Assembly (NCBI GenBank): GCA_009841225.1
Contig: VXMF01000055.1
Location: 62,001-126,000 of the forward strand
Direction: 5' to 3'
DNA from: Terriglobia bacterium
GTDB taxonomy: Bacteria; Acidobacteriota; Terriglobia; Bryobacterales; UBA6623
Length of the DNA: 64,000 nt
Positions 1-9,063 of this stretch are shown in pieces (within the stretch, counting starts at the first letter, position 1; the number at the start of each line of letters is the position of its first letter). The notes under the pieces were generated by a model, which saw only the letters and a program-made list of their open reading frames with translations, was not told the DNA's origin and did not search any database. The translations under genes were made by a program, and so were the position numbers.

Positions 1-111
1 GTGGGGCAGGCGTTGACCCTCGACGGGGTGATCGTGCATGGCAGCGCCTTTGCTCGCACTTCGAATGACTTGGAGCATCCAACTGGGACTGCGGCCTATC
101 ACCAGGCATGA
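1..111 (+). CDS. Possible C-terminal end of a gene cut by the window start
   Basis: The first frame is open from base 1 to a TGA at 109-111 and gives 36 residues without an internal start that looks real. It could be the tail of a gene entering from the left, but the stretch is too short to assign to a family and chance openness is likely at this GC content. Bases 112-281 hold nothing I can recognise. Confidence 0.25.
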   Translation: MGQALTLDGVIVHGSAFARTSNDLEHPTGTAAYHQA

Positions 112-281
112 TGCCCGGTTGCCTACTGGCTATGATGCGATCCCGTGGAGGTGGTCGCACATCGCCTAAATGGCGGAGTTCAGCTAGGGAGCTAAGGCCT
201 CTTGGCCGGACTCCGTCGCCAGATCCCAAGATAGCGCGTTGGGCTAGATCAGGGATCGGTCGACCGGAGCGGCTGCGATGC

Positions 282-677
282 TCACGGCTGACGCTTCTCC
301 TCCGTGATCTGGATCAAGTTGCCGCACGTATCGTCGAACACTGCGGCAATCACACTCCCGAGGTCCGTTGGCGGCTGCACGAATCGAACGCCGCTTGCCA
401 CGAGACGATCGTACTCGGCTCCGATATCGTTGGCCGCGAAGGAGGTACTGGGGATCCCGTCTTCCACAAGCGCCTTCCGGTATGGACGAACTGCGGGGTG
501 GGCATCGGGCTCCAGCAGCAACTCTGTCCCGTCCGGAGCTTCCTCGGATACGACTGTGATCCAAGCGTGTTCTCCCAGAGGGATGTTGTGCTTTACACGG
601 AAACCAAGGGTCTCTGTGTAGAACCGAAGCGCCTTCTGTTGATCGTCTACGAAGACACTGGCTAGGTAGATCCTCAT
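282..677 (-). CDS. VOC family (glyoxalase/bleomycin-resistance fold) protein
   Basis: A 131-residue single VOC module. The N-terminus (MRIYLASVFVDDQQKALRFY) has the typical first strand followed by the FYTETLGF helix, and the C-terminus ends in the usual CGNLIQITE strand. These proteins are small cytosolic metal-dependent lyases, isomerases, dioxygenases or drug-binding proteins, and the substrate cannot be read from sequence. Its ATG overlaps the stop of the upstream ArsR-like gene by four bases (ATGA at 674-677), so the two were cotranscribed and probably translationally coupled. ArsR/VOC operons are a common arrangement. Length is normal for the family. Confidence 0.85.
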   Translation of the reverse strand: MRIYLASVFVDDQQKALRFYTETLGFRVKHNIPLGEHAWITVVSEEAPDGTELLLEPDAHPAVRPYRKALVEDGIPSTSFAANDIGAEYDRLVASGVRFVQPPTDLGSVIAAVFDDTCGNLIQITEEKRQP

Positions 678-946
678 TTCTGGATGTCCTCCTCAATTGG
701 GTTTGAAGTGCTCTGATCGGTCGCGTTCGGCCCCCGGCAGCCTTCGGCGGTACCGCCAACGAACGAGTGGAGCTTCGACCTCCCCTCGCGCCTCGTGCGA
801 ATCAGCCGGGTGGCTTCTGCAACGCCCAAGCATTGCGAGATCACCTGCCGCAAGGAGTCGATGCCATGCTTCAATGTCAGCCGTGAGCATAGTTCGAAGA
901 GCGATTGACCTGACCGATCGACGAGCTCAATCGGCCCCGTCCACAA
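674..946 (-). CDS. ArsR-like winged-helix regulator, shortened or degenerate
   Basis: 90 residues from a TTG start; an in-frame TGA lies directly upstream, so the start cannot be further out. The segment ELVDRSGQSLFELCSRLTLK and the following SQCLGVAEATRLIRTRREGR resemble the helix-turn-helix and wing of ArsR repressors encoded beside VOC genes, where the usual reading is roughly SQHLGVLEEAGLVRTRREGR. Here the recognition helix has a Cys for His change, and everything after SKLHSF is unlike the family, which suggests a frameshifted or eroded C-terminus. It may be a decaying regulator of the VOC gene. Family placement is from remembered motifs only. Confidence 0.55.
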   Translation of the reverse strand: MWTGPIELVDRSGQSLFELCSRLTLKHGIDSLRQVISQCLGVAEATRLIRTRREGRSKLHSFVGGTAEGCRGPNATDQSTSNPIEEDIQK

Positions 947-1034
947 TCAGCACTCCGGTCTCAAGTGGACGACACGAATTATGTCGCTGACTGGTTCGCG
1001 TCTAGACTAGCACCAGCGGCGGCCGTCAACCGCG

Positions 1035-3212
1035 ATGGGCTGTACTCGGCACATGGGGCGCAAATCAGCAAGGCCAAAGCGCGCAAGGGACGCCCAGCCA
1101 TCCCAAGAGCCGCCACGATCCCTACGATCGTATTTCGTACTGGCAGCCATCGGTCTCACCATCATCGGCGCCGGCAGTTTGACCTACTCTTGGCTGAGCC
1201 AGCAGAACGCGACCCACCTGCAATCCACCGGCATCGCAGAGCCAGCGAAGTTCACTGATCCCCAGCTTTGCCAGCCATGTCATTCGGACATCTGGGATTC
1301 GTATCAGCAGACCGGGATGGCGCGTTCATTCTATGAACCGGGACCCGAAAACACGGTCGAGGACTACAACCGCTCAGATGCCTTCCGCCATGCGGCTTCA
1401 GATCGCTACTATCGCATGCTCCTCCGAGACGGGCGCTACTTCCAGCGCCGCCACCAAATTGATGCTCGCGGCTCAGAGATTAATGTGTTGGAGCGCGAGA
1501 TCCACTTCGTATTGGGATCTGGCAATCATGCCCGCAGCTATCTCCACCTGGCGCCGAGCGGAAAGCTAACGCAGCTGCCGCTGGGCTGGTACGCCCAGGA
1601 CGGCGGCAGATGGGGCATGAGCCCCGGCTACGACCGACCGAACCACGATGGTTTCCAGCGGGTCGTCGCTTACGACTGCATGTTCTGCCACAACGCCTAC
1701 CCGACGGTTGCGCCACGATCGGACCGGCCAGGCAGGCTCCCGCGCTATACCGGCGAGATCCCGGAAGGCATTGACTGCCAGCGCTGTCACGGCCCTGGAT
1801 CGGACCACGTGGCGGCAGCCACAGCAAGCGGTCCCGAAGCTGAACGAATCAAGGCGTCGATCGTCAACCCGGCGAATCTCTCGCCGGAAGCAGCAATGGA
1901 GGTCTGCATGCAATGCCACCTCGAGCCGACTAGCCGTCCGCTGCCCAACATCGTGCACAAGTACGGACGCGGGTACTTCTCATATCGTGCCGGCGAACCG
2001 CTTAGCGCTTACGCACTGTATTTCGATCACGCCGCCGGGACGGGCTGGAACGACAAGTTCGAGATCAACCACTCCGCCTACAGGCTGCGCCAGTCTCTCT
2101 GCTTCGTAGAGAGCGGCGAATCTCTGACGTGCATCAACTGTCACGACCCTCATAAGCCCTCTCAAGGCGCCGAGACGTCCGAACGCTACGACGCTGCCTG
2201 CCTAGAATGCCACCAGACACGAATGCAGGTTCTATGGGCTGGCGGCCAGCACTCCTGGAAGGCGAACTGCGCAAGCTGCCACATGCCGAAGCGCCGGACC
2301 GACGACGTCGTTCACGCAGTCATGACGGACCACAGGATCCACGCGCGTCCGGCATTAGGATTGCTTCGGCCCAAAGCCGAGCGGAGCACTCTCAGAGAAG
2401 TGTCCTACGAAGGCACCGTAGTGCCGTACTACCCAGCCACTGCAGACGCCCTCTATGCAGCTGTGGCCCAAGTTGCCCAAGGTTCCAATCTAGCGACAGG
2501 CATTGAGCGGCTCGAATCCGCGATCGCTGATCACAGTCCAGACGATGCCGAGTTCTATTTCGACCTCGGCGCTGCGTATCAGGATGCGGGCGAACTCAGA
2601 AAAGCTGCCCACTGGTTTAGGCGAGCGGTAGCGCGCGAGACGAGCTTCGTCTTGGCCCATGTCCGCTTGGGCTCCGTTCTCTCACAAGCCGGGGATTTCC
2701 AACAAGCGGAGCAAGTGCTTCGCGCAGCAGCAAGGCTGGCCACCGATGATCCGCGCGTTGCCAGGGAACTCGGGCTGCACTACGCCCGGCAAGGGCTATA
2801 CGAACGAGCAGCTGAGGCCAGCCGCACCGGTATCGCATTGGATCCAGATCTGCCCGAGTTCCACAACAACCTAGGCGGTGCGCTGGGAGAGTTGGGACGT
2901 TTCGATGAGGCGGCCGCCGCGCTGCGGCAAGCGATTCGCCTGCAACCCGACCTTGCCGAAGCGCAGTTCAACCTAGGCAACATCTTGGCCGCCCAAGGCC
3001 GCATGCAAGAGGGTGTGCGCCACTGGCTAGCTGCGATTCGCAGCCAGCCGGGCCATTCCGGCGCACGCTACAACTACGCAGTCGTCCTCGCTTCAAGTGG
3101 CGACTACGACAAGGCCTTGGAGCAGCTCGAGGCCGCTCTGCGCTCCGAACCAGACTTCGAACAGGCTCTCGATCTCAGACGAGCGCTGACCGCCAGCAGC
3201 AGGTCGAATTGA
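1035..3212 (+). CDS. Membrane-anchored seven-haem cytochrome c with C-terminal TPR repeats
   Basis: 725 residues. A basic N-terminus and one hydrophobic segment (about 33-48) predict a membrane anchor with the rest outside the cytoplasm. Seven CXXCH haem c motifs are visible, starting near residues 79, 215, 248, 291, 366, 389 and 412. From about 505 to 715 there are successive TPR units, recognisable by repeated pairs such as FNLGNILAAQGR and YNYAVVLASSGDYDKALEQL. The cytochrome half resembles decahaem/NrfA-like doubled CXXCH modules used for electron transfer, and the TPR half probably docks a partner. An alternative ATG lies at 1053. Neither start has a clear Shine-Dalgarno. No redox partner gene is adjacent. 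Confidence 0.85.
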   Translation: MGCTRHMGRKSARPKRARDAQPSQEPPRSLRSYFVLAAIGLTIIGAGSLTYSWLSQQNATHLQSTGIAEPAKFTDPQLCQPCHSDIWDSYQQTGMARSFYEPGPENTVEDYNRSDAFRHAASDRYYRMLLRDGRYFQRRHQIDARGSEINVLEREIHFVLGSGNHARSYLHLAPSGKLTQLPLGWYAQDGGRWGMSPGYDRPNHDGFQRVVAYDCMFCHNAYPTVAPRSDRPGRLPRYTGEIPEGIDCQRCHGPGSDHVAAATASGPEAERIKASIVNPANLSPEAAMEVCMQCHLEPTSRPLPNIVHKYGRGYFSYRAGEPLSAYALYFDHAAGTGWNDKFEINHSAYRLRQSLCFVESGESLTCINCHDPHKPSQGAETSERYDAACLECHQTRMQVLWAGGQHSWKANCASCHMPKRRTDDVVHAVMTDHRIHARPALGLLRPKAERSTLREVSYEGTVVPYYPATADALYAAVAQVAQGSNLATGIERLESAIADHSPDDAEFYFDLGAAYQDAGELRKAAHWFRRAVARETSFVLAHVRLGSVLSQAGDFQQAEQVLRAAARLATDDPRVARELGLHYARQGLYERAAEASRTGIALDPDLPEFHNNLGGALGELGRFDEAAAALRQAIRLQPDLAEAQFNLGNILAAQGRMQEGVRHWLAAIRSQPGHSGARYNYAVVLASSGDYDKALEQLEAALRSEPDFEQALDLRRALTASSRSN

Positions 3213-3393
3213 TGGACTTGCAGCTTGTTCAATGGCCCCTCGAATCGAAGCAGATTCGAGTTCGTTGTTCACCGACCTGCCGGCGACGATCGTTCAACGC
3301 AAGGGTGCTTTGCTGGAATCGGCGCGGGAGTAGGCGACCGTGTAGCGGGCAGCAGAGAGTCAGTCTTGCCGCAGCGAATTTACACGGAAATCG

Positions 3394-3412
3394 TGCTACA
3401 CTGTATTCGTGT
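3394..3412 (+). promoter_or_regulatory. Extended -10 promoter and possible operator of the TA module
   Basis: TACACT at 3397-3402 is preceded by TG with one base between (3394-3395), an extended -10. No good -35 is seen 17 bases upstream. A start point 6-7 bases later would leave a leader of only about five bases before the ATG at 3414. ACACG (3382-3386) and CGTGT (3408-3412) form an inverted repeat around the element and could be the antitoxin operator. Confidence 0.4.
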
Positions 3413-3413
3413 T

Positions 3414-3656
3414 ATGAGAAACGTAACCATCACACTTACCGAGGAACTTGCCTTATGGTTGCGAGTGCGAGCGGCTGAAGCGGACCAAAGCGTTTCAAGC
3501 TGGCTGGCTCAGATGATTAGGAAGATGAAACTTCGGGAGGATGAGTACCAGAGCGCAATGGAACGCGCATTGGCGATCCAGCCTCGGCAGGCGGAATGGA
3601 TTGAGGGGCACAAGCCTACGAGGGATGCGTTGCATGATCGGGCCAGTCTTCGTTGA
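3414..3656 (+). CDS. Ribbon-helix-helix type antitoxin (VapB-like)
   Basis: 80 residues. The N-terminal MRNVTITLTEELALWLRVRA strand and helix, followed by SVSSWLAQMIRKM, is the pattern of a ribbon-helix-helix DNA-binding domain as found in VapB-type antitoxins. The C-terminal 40 residues would wrap the toxin. The coding region overlaps the downstream PIN-domain gene by 23 bases, the normal order (antitoxin first) for a type II module. The start at 3414 was chosen because the RHH strand begins there and a promoter element lies just upstream; the frame is open further upstream but shows no homology-like sequence. Expected role: neutralise the PIN ribonuclease and autoregulate. Confidence 0.75.
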   Translation: MRNVTITLTEELALWLRVRAAEADQSVSSWLAQMIRKMKLREDEYQSAMERALAIQPRQAEWIEGHKPTRDALHDRASLR

Positions 3657-4098
3657 TACGAATGTCGTCGTCTACCGCCATGCCACTTCGGAGCCTGCCA
3701 AGCAAGTTCGAGCCGACGACTGGTACAAGTTACTGTGGCGCCTTCGAATCGGCCGATTGAGCTTCCAAGTCCTACAGGAGGCCTATAGCACGCTCACGAA
3801 GAAGCTGCGGCCGGCCGTGCCGGATTCTGACGCCCAGACGATTATCCGCGAATTGACCGCGTGGAATCCAGCTCCGGTCAACATCGCAATGATCGAGCGT
3901 GCTTGGGTACTCCAGGCACGTTACATGCTCTCTTGGTGGGATGCCCTGATAGTTGCGGCGGCGCAGCAATCGGAATGCACCATTCTCCTGACCGAGGATC
4001 TTCAGCACGGACAGGTCTTCGGCGACGTGCGGGTTGTCAATCCGTTTGAATCTCCGGAGCGCGCGCCCGCACAAATCATTGGCGCACAAGATCCATGA
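3634..4098 (+). CDS. PIN-domain ribonuclease toxin (VapC-like)
   Basis: 154 residues from the ATG at 3634, where the PIN fold begins (MIGPVFVDTNVVVYRH). The acidic residues expected of a PIN nuclease are present: Asp in FVDTN, Glu in VLQEAYSTL, Asp in SWWDALIVAAA and Glu/Asp in LLTEDLQHG. PIN toxins of this kind cut tRNA or other RNA using Mg or Mn ions held by these residues. It overlaps the RHH antitoxin by 23 bases. This is the only one of the three toxin-antitoxin loci in the window whose toxin looks complete. Bases 4099-4360 downstream hold nothing recognised. Confidence 0.8.
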   Translation: MIGPVFVDTNVVVYRHATSEPAKQVRADDWYKLLWRLRIGRLSFQVLQEAYSTLTKKLRPAVPDSDAQTIIRELTAWNPAPVNIAMIERAWVLQARYMLSWWDALIVAAAQQSECTILLTEDLQHGQVFGDVRVVNPFESPERAPAQIIGAQDP

Positions 4099-4360
4099 CC
4101 GGCAGCCTGCTGGCACCATTCCCAAGTCCCGTGTGCCACCCCACGGATCCTAGCCTCTCGCAGAGAATCCGAATCGAGTTTCGCCCCGCAGTGGAACGGG
4201 ATCTGGACTCAGCCTCGACCTTGGCGCTCGAAGTTGCTCTGCGATCCAGGCCACGCCCGCAACTGCCTCTCGCTCTAACGGGAGTTTTGGCGGCCAACAT
4301 GGCGGAAGCGAACTGATAGATCCTCAGCTTCTGCTCAGGCCTCTATAACCGAGGCCGGGA

Positions 4361-5320
4361 TCAATCGGTGTCGAGCTCGTAGTTCACGTAACTGTCGACG
4401 ACGAGATCGCTCAACCCATAACTTGACCGCTGGACTTGGCGCAGAAACTCTTCACGATCAGCGCAGCCCGGCCAGTTCTGCGCGACTGCCTGACGCGCCT
4501 GCTGGGCCAGCGCGACGACGCGCTCGCGTCGACCAGGAATGGGCGACTCGCCAATCCCTCCCAGCACTGCGGCCTGACGGTCCAACGAATGCACCAAGGA
4601 CAGCGGGAGCAGCTCGCTATTGACGAGGACATCTTCAACCTTCCTAGGTTCGACCACCACACCATGGCATTGGCTGTAGACGGGATAGCCGTGGTAGACA
4701 TCCAACAGGCTGATCCAGTCCGAATCAATCGCACCCCCGGACCGCCGGTCCCCCTCGGTTTGCGCAAGCAAGAGCGCGGCGAGGAGTTGAATCCGCTCAA
4801 CGCACTGGCCCAGGTCGATGAACCGCTTGCCCTCGTCCCAGTGCTTGGTCACTTCGGCAACACCTGTAAACGTATCGATGTCCCGCAGGGTCTCGATATA
4901 GAACGCCGGACGGGAGGTCTCCCAGAACTCTTCAATGTTTCGATCGCGGATGCGCAGGAAAGCCTGGTTGATACACTGCCACATCTCTCCGCTGATGTAA
5001 TTGCGAGTCTGGCGCGCGTTCTCGCGTGCGCATTGGAGACAGCTCCAGACCGAGGCGGGGTTCAATTGTTCGAACGTCAGGTCCCCCGCCAGGGTGTAAG
5101 AATCTGCCAGCGTGAAATCTTCGTCGGAGTCAAATTCCAATCCGCCGACCGGAGGCATCCTGCCCAAGCAGAGATAGATCCGCACCCAGCCGTAGTGGAT
5201 CTCTCGGACGGATCGGTCCGCGAGCGATTCGATTTGAAGTTGCAGCAACCGGCAGAGATGTTGCGCCCGGGCTAGGTAGCGGGCCATCCAGTAGAGGTCG
5301 AGAGCGCAACGGGCAAGCAT
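4361..5320 (-). CDS. Alpha-E domain protein (DUF403)
   Basis: 319 all-helical residues matching the alpha-E family from start to end. The N-terminus MLARCALDLYWMARYLARAQ corresponds to the family opening (usually YWMGRYLERAE), and the middle has the conserved REN/ARQTRNYISGEMWQCINQ block, followed by DLGQCVERIQLLAALLL. The first of the family's ER motifs reads AR here, the second is intact. Alpha-E genes are normally clustered with a circularly permuted ATP-grasp protein and a transglutaminase-like protease in a putative peptide-synthesis system. None of those partners lies next to this copy, which stands alone. Biochemical function is not established. Confidence 0.85.
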   Translation of the reverse strand: MLARCALDLYWMARYLARAQHLCRLLQLQIESLADRSVREIHYGWVRIYLCLGRMPPVGGLEFDSDEDFTLADSYTLAGDLTFEQLNPASVWSCLQCARENARQTRNYISGEMWQCINQAFLRIRDRNIEEFWETSRPAFYIETLRDIDTFTGVAEVTKHWDEGKRFIDLGQCVERIQLLAALLLAQTEGDRRSGGAIDSDWISLLDVYHGYPVYSQCHGVVVEPRKVEDVLVNSELLPLSLVHSLDRQAAVLGGIGESPIPGRRERVVALAQQARQAVAQNWPGCADREEFLRQVQRSSYGLSDLVVDSYVNYELDTD

Positions 5321-5449
5321 GCGATTTCTTTGAACGTGCTACTCCGGACCCCGGCTAGGCACATTGGAGTACCGACTTCGACGGGCAGAAGCCAGCGGGC
5401 CCGATGTTAGCCAGCATCTGAACTTGAAGCATGCTCAGCTCGGTGACGG

Positions 5450-6352
5450 CTAGTTGACCCGACTGAATATTTGGACTCGCTGGCCGTTTACCTCAGTGAC
5501 AAACAGCCGGCCGCTCCCGTCATGGTCCATCAGGTGCGGCAGCCGCAGGGCATCTGGCCCGCCCCACTGATGGGTAATCCGGCCTTCCTTGAGGCTTAGG
5601 TGGCTAATTGTGTGGGCATCTCCGTCGGTGACGATCAATTCGTCGCCCACAACTTGAACGCCGAACGGATTGCCGAAGTCGCTCCATGCGGCCACGAAGG
5701 TACCGTCCTTGGAAAAGACTTGGACCCGATTGTTGCCACGGTCCGCGACATAGATTCGATCATCCGCATCAATGCCGATACCGTGGGCAGCGGCGAATTC
5801 ACCCTCCGCGCTGCCCTTCTCGCCCCACTGTGCCTTGAAGCTGCCATCCGCGGCGAGATGCACGATGCGGCCATTGCCCGCGTCCGCAACGTAGATGTCG
5901 CCGTTCGAGGCGAAGGCTATGTCATCAGGGGACCGAAAGTGGGTCTCATCGTCCCCGCCGACACCCGACTCGCCATATGTTGCCAACACCTCGCCTTCAG
6001 GCGAGAACTTCCAAAGAACATGGAGGTTGTTGTCCGTCGCCCAGACGTTTCCCTCGGCATCCACACGAAGTCCGTGCGCGACACCGAACAGTCCCCCGCC
6101 CCAGCCGTGAGAAAATTTCCCGGCAGCATCATACGCCAGCACGGGCGGCTCCCCGCGATGCAGCACGTAAAGTTGTCCAGCCGGCCCGACGGCTACCGCC
6201 GAAACCGCGTCCAATTCAACGTTGTCGGGGATCTTGACAAAACCCTCTGACCGGTACGGATCGGCCGACGCGATAGCCAGCACACTTCCAGACGCGAGGA
6301 CTGCGACTGTTCGAAGATAACTGCGACGCAAGTCGCCCAAATAGAATCTCAT
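5450..6352 (-). CDS. Exported NHL-repeat six-bladed beta-propeller protein
   Basis: 300 residues. A signal-like N-terminus (RSYLRTVAVLASGSVLAIAS) is followed by repeated NHL blades, seen as the recurring patterns GNVWATDNNLHVLWKFSPEG, GDIYVADAGNGRIVHL and DRIYVADRGNNRVQVFSKDG. Such propellers bind ligands or proteins, and some are lactonase- or lyase-like enzymes; no catalytic residues can be picked out here. The start ATG overlaps the stop of the upstream TIGR03437 gene by four bases (6349-6352). The reading frame extends upstream of this start but has no signal-like sequence there. Confidence 0.8.
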   Translation of the reverse strand: MRFYLGDLRRSYLRTVAVLASGSVLAIASADPYRSEGFVKIPDNVELDAVSAVAVGPAGQLYVLHRGEPPVLAYDAAGKFSHGWGGGLFGVAHGLRVDAEGNVWATDNNLHVLWKFSPEGEVLATYGESGVGGDDETHFRSPDDIAFASNGDIYVADAGNGRIVHLAADGSFKAQWGEKGSAEGEFAAAHGIGIDADDRIYVADRGNNRVQVFSKDGTFVAAWSDFGNPFGVQVVGDELIVTDGDAHTISHLSLKEGRITHQWGGPDALRLPHLMDHDGSGRLFVTEVNGQRVQIFSRVN

Positions 6353-9063
6353 TGCTCCAGAGATTGTTCGTCCGAAACTCCCATTTCCGGCCCGACCACC
6401 GCCACGCCGATCAGGTCTCTGCCTTCGTTGTAAACCCCGAAAGCGAACGATGCGGATGGCACCTTGAGATCCCACAGGAAGGGCTCCTGGGCTAGGCCGG
6501 GCCCCACTGGGCGAACCGTGAAATGCGCATCCTCCGGCAAAGCCACCACCGTGGCATCGCCCGAGGCCACATCCCAGGTCACGATGCCCGTGGAGAGTGG
6601 CTGCCCGCGTCGCCTCGCGTTGGCGAACGCCCTTCCGATCAATGGTATGACGCCGAAAGGGCGACGGCCTTGCTGGGCAAGCTGGCCGATTCCTGACCCC
6701 AGTTCCACGCGTAGGAATCCTTGCGGCAAGGCCAGGACGGTTGAGGTTCCAGCTTCCAGATCTACTGCCAAGAGTCCCTCGTTGCCTGGGAACGGTTGGA
6801 CCTGAACACCTTGGTTGTTGGTCCGCGGTGGGCCGCTGGTCGCCAGCGCCACGATCAAGCTCTGGCCGTCTACGCTCTGTGTCAGCTGGTTGTTGTACGG
6901 GATGCCGATCGCGACGGGGGGCTCGGCCGCATTGCTGGGGAATGCGATCTCCTGGAAGGTCTCGCTCGTTCCGTCAAAGACATGGATCTTCGTTGACGCC
7001 TGGTACGGCACGTCGCGAGTGCCGTCTCCGAAGTACAGGTAGCTGTTGGAGGCGCCCTTCAGCCAGACGTCGAGCTTCTCCGCTTCGCCAACCATGACTT
7101 GGCGGACTTCTTGCGTTACCGTGTCGAAGATTACGAGCCGGTCGCCGGCACAGATCCCGCCATCGCGGGGTTCAGCAAATTCAGTCAGGGCTTCGCCGGA
7201 GCCTACGATCGCGATCGCGCGGGTCGCCGGAATCCGGAGCCAACGGACCTGCGTGACGCAGTTGGCCGCATAGACCCCTGACCCGAACTCAATGGCACTT
7301 ACCGTCATCGTCGCGGTCGGTTGGGACTCGGCGTCACCAGCGTTCTCCGCCGTCGTGCTGTCCGGATCAGGGAGGGTCAGTTGGACAGCCATGAGGCCGT
7401 CCTGGGTGCCATCCGTCTTCCGAACGCCCACGTATGAGGTGGTGACTCCCGCGAAGCCCCCGGTGGCCGGAGCCAAGGAAAGCCCGCCCTGGAACTCTCC
7501 TCGCGGATTCCTGCGTCGTGGCGGCGCGATCGGATCCCACCCATCGGGGAACGCCACCTTGGTCACGACGTTCGCATCGCCGTCGAACAGGATGGCATGC
7601 GGACGAATGTCGTCGTCGGCCGAGGCCGGCCCCCAGTACCGCACGCGGTACCCGCCTAGAAAATTGGCATTGCCCTGTGCCAAATCAACGCTCAGGCCGT
7701 CGATCTCGTCGGGCAACTCGGCGAACACCGGGGCGTCGTCCACTACAGCGCCGGAGAGGTCAACCACAGCGTTCCCCGATTCCACCGAATCGCTTCCGGG
7801 CCGCTGCAGTCGCAGCGTGGCACTGTTCCCCAGACCGATCTGCAGCCGGTCCGCACCGTCCGGGATCGCGACCGTCTGTGTCGTGCCGGCCGCGCTGTCA
7901 ACCAGCAGCAGCCCCTCACTCAAGCCCGCCGCAGGGGCGGTGTCCGGTGCGATCATCGCCGCCAGCACACCACTGTTCCTCGCCGCCTCGAACGGGCGGT
8001 ACTGCGCCGGGTTGGGGTTGTTCGGGAACGAAGGGAATACGCAATCGCTGATCGCGGTTGTCGCCTCACGGCGGAAATCGAGTACGTGCACGTTTGGATA
8101 GCAGCCCTGCTCCACGTCGAGGTCCCCGCTAAGGGCGACGTAGTACGGATTGAGGTCCGTCATCTGAATGACCTCCGAGGAACTGATTCCCTCCGGCACG
8201 GCCATGTAGCGCGCCACGGGCGCTCCTACCGGCCCCATGACGCCTGACGCTCCTCCGCCGCCCGAAACCCAGCGGAACACCTCTGTGGAACCCGCCAGAT
8301 CCGGGACGGTGAAGGTCATCTCGTACACTCCGACCAGCTCCGTCGACGGGCCGAAGGACGGCTCCACGACCGGAATCCCGCCAAGAAACGCGCTTTGCGC
8401 CTCGGCGAACTCGTACGTGGTGCCCTGTGCGCCTGCGGATCCGGACTCGAGCGCCGGCTCTGTATCGCCGAGTCCGGCGGCGAACACCCGGAGAACGCTG
8501 CCCGCGCTGATCGTCGCGTCCGGCTCGACCACCGTCCCGGTGGCGGCAGGCGGCTCCGCGGGGCCACCCAGCCCGATGGGCGCCGAGCTCGCGGCGGCGG
8601 AATCCGTCGAGGGTGCCCAGCTTTCCGCGATCGGCGCGCTGGTCCCGCTGTGCCGGAACAGGCCCACGTTGATGTTGGCCACGATAGAGTCGATTGCGGC
8701 GCTGTCCGTCTCGCCTTGTCGGACTACGATCTCCGCCCGCCCGGCCTCAGTCTCCCAGGGGATTTGCGCGTTGATCTGTGTTGGGGAGACGAAGAAGAGC
8801 GGTGCTGCTATGCCATTGATAAGAACCTGGACGGCCGGGTCCCCGAGCGATGTTGGCAACGGCAGGGTTTCTGCATTGACCTGCTCGGCGGCGAGGCCTT
8901 CGCCTACGATCGCGAGTATGCCGCCCCGCGGCACTATCCCCGGGCCGTCGCCGAACGTGACTCCGTTTACGATGCTGCGGGACGTGATGACGGGTTCGCC
9001 TGCTGCCGAACCGGCAGCTGCCAGGCAGACCAGAAGGACGAGGAGTTGCCGCATGTGAAACAT
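6349..9063 (-). CDS. Secreted protein with N-terminal TIGR03437 (Solibacter-type) domain
   Basis: 904 residues. The start at 9063 is supported by a GGAGG seven bases upstream and by a signal peptide (MRQLLVLLVCLAAAGSAAG). Residues about 22-290 form a TIGR03437-type unit with the hallmark FVSPTQINAQIPWE near 91-104; this domain is a lineage marker for Acidobacteriota and is usually found at the C-terminus, whereas here it leads the protein. The remaining 600 residues are beta-rich with repeated VAIPDG/VALPQGF/VALPEDA strands, suggesting a propeller, but I cannot name a family. The gene is coupled to the NHL-propeller gene by an ATGA overlap. Likely extracellular binding or adhesion role (inference). 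Confidence 0.8.
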   Translation of the reverse strand: MFHMRQLLVLLVCLAAAGSAAGEPVITSRSIVNGVTFGDGPGIVPRGGILAIVGEGLAAEQVNAETLPLPTSLGDPAVQVLINGIAAPLFFVSPTQINAQIPWETEAGRAEIVVRQGETDSAAIDSIVANINVGLFRHSGTSAPIAESWAPSTDSAAASSAPIGLGGPAEPPAATGTVVEPDATISAGSVLRVFAAGLGDTEPALESGSAGAQGTTYEFAEAQSAFLGGIPVVEPSFGPSTELVGVYEMTFTVPDLAGSTEVFRWVSGGGGASGVMGPVGAPVARYMAVPEGISSSEVIQMTDLNPYYVALSGDLDVEQGCYPNVHVLDFRREATTAISDCVFPSFPNNPNPAQYRPFEAARNSGVLAAMIAPDTAPAAGLSEGLLLVDSAAGTTQTVAIPDGADRLQIGLGNSATLRLQRPGSDSVESGNAVVDLSGAVVDDAPVFAELPDEIDGLSVDLAQGNANFLGGYRVRYWGPASADDDIRPHAILFDGDANVVTKVAFPDGWDPIAPPRRRNPRGEFQGGLSLAPATGGFAGVTTSYVGVRKTDGTQDGLMAVQLTLPDPDSTTAENAGDAESQPTATMTVSAIEFGSGVYAANCVTQVRWLRIPATRAIAIVGSGEALTEFAEPRDGGICAGDRLVIFDTVTQEVRQVMVGEAEKLDVWLKGASNSYLYFGDGTRDVPYQASTKIHVFDGTSETFQEIAFPSNAAEPPVAIGIPYNNQLTQSVDGQSLIVALATSGPPRTNNQGVQVQPFPGNEGLLAVDLEAGTSTVLALPQGFLRVELGSGIGQLAQQGRRPFGVIPLIGRAFANARRRGQPLSTGIVTWDVASGDATVVALPEDAHFTVRPVGPGLAQEPFLWDLKVPSASFAFGVYNEGRDLIGVAVVGPEMGVSDEQSLEQ

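Noticed and set aside
8237-9058. Open frame of 273 codons opposite the TIGR03437 gene
   Set aside because: Antisense shadow; the minus strand has a ribosome site, signal peptide and family motif.
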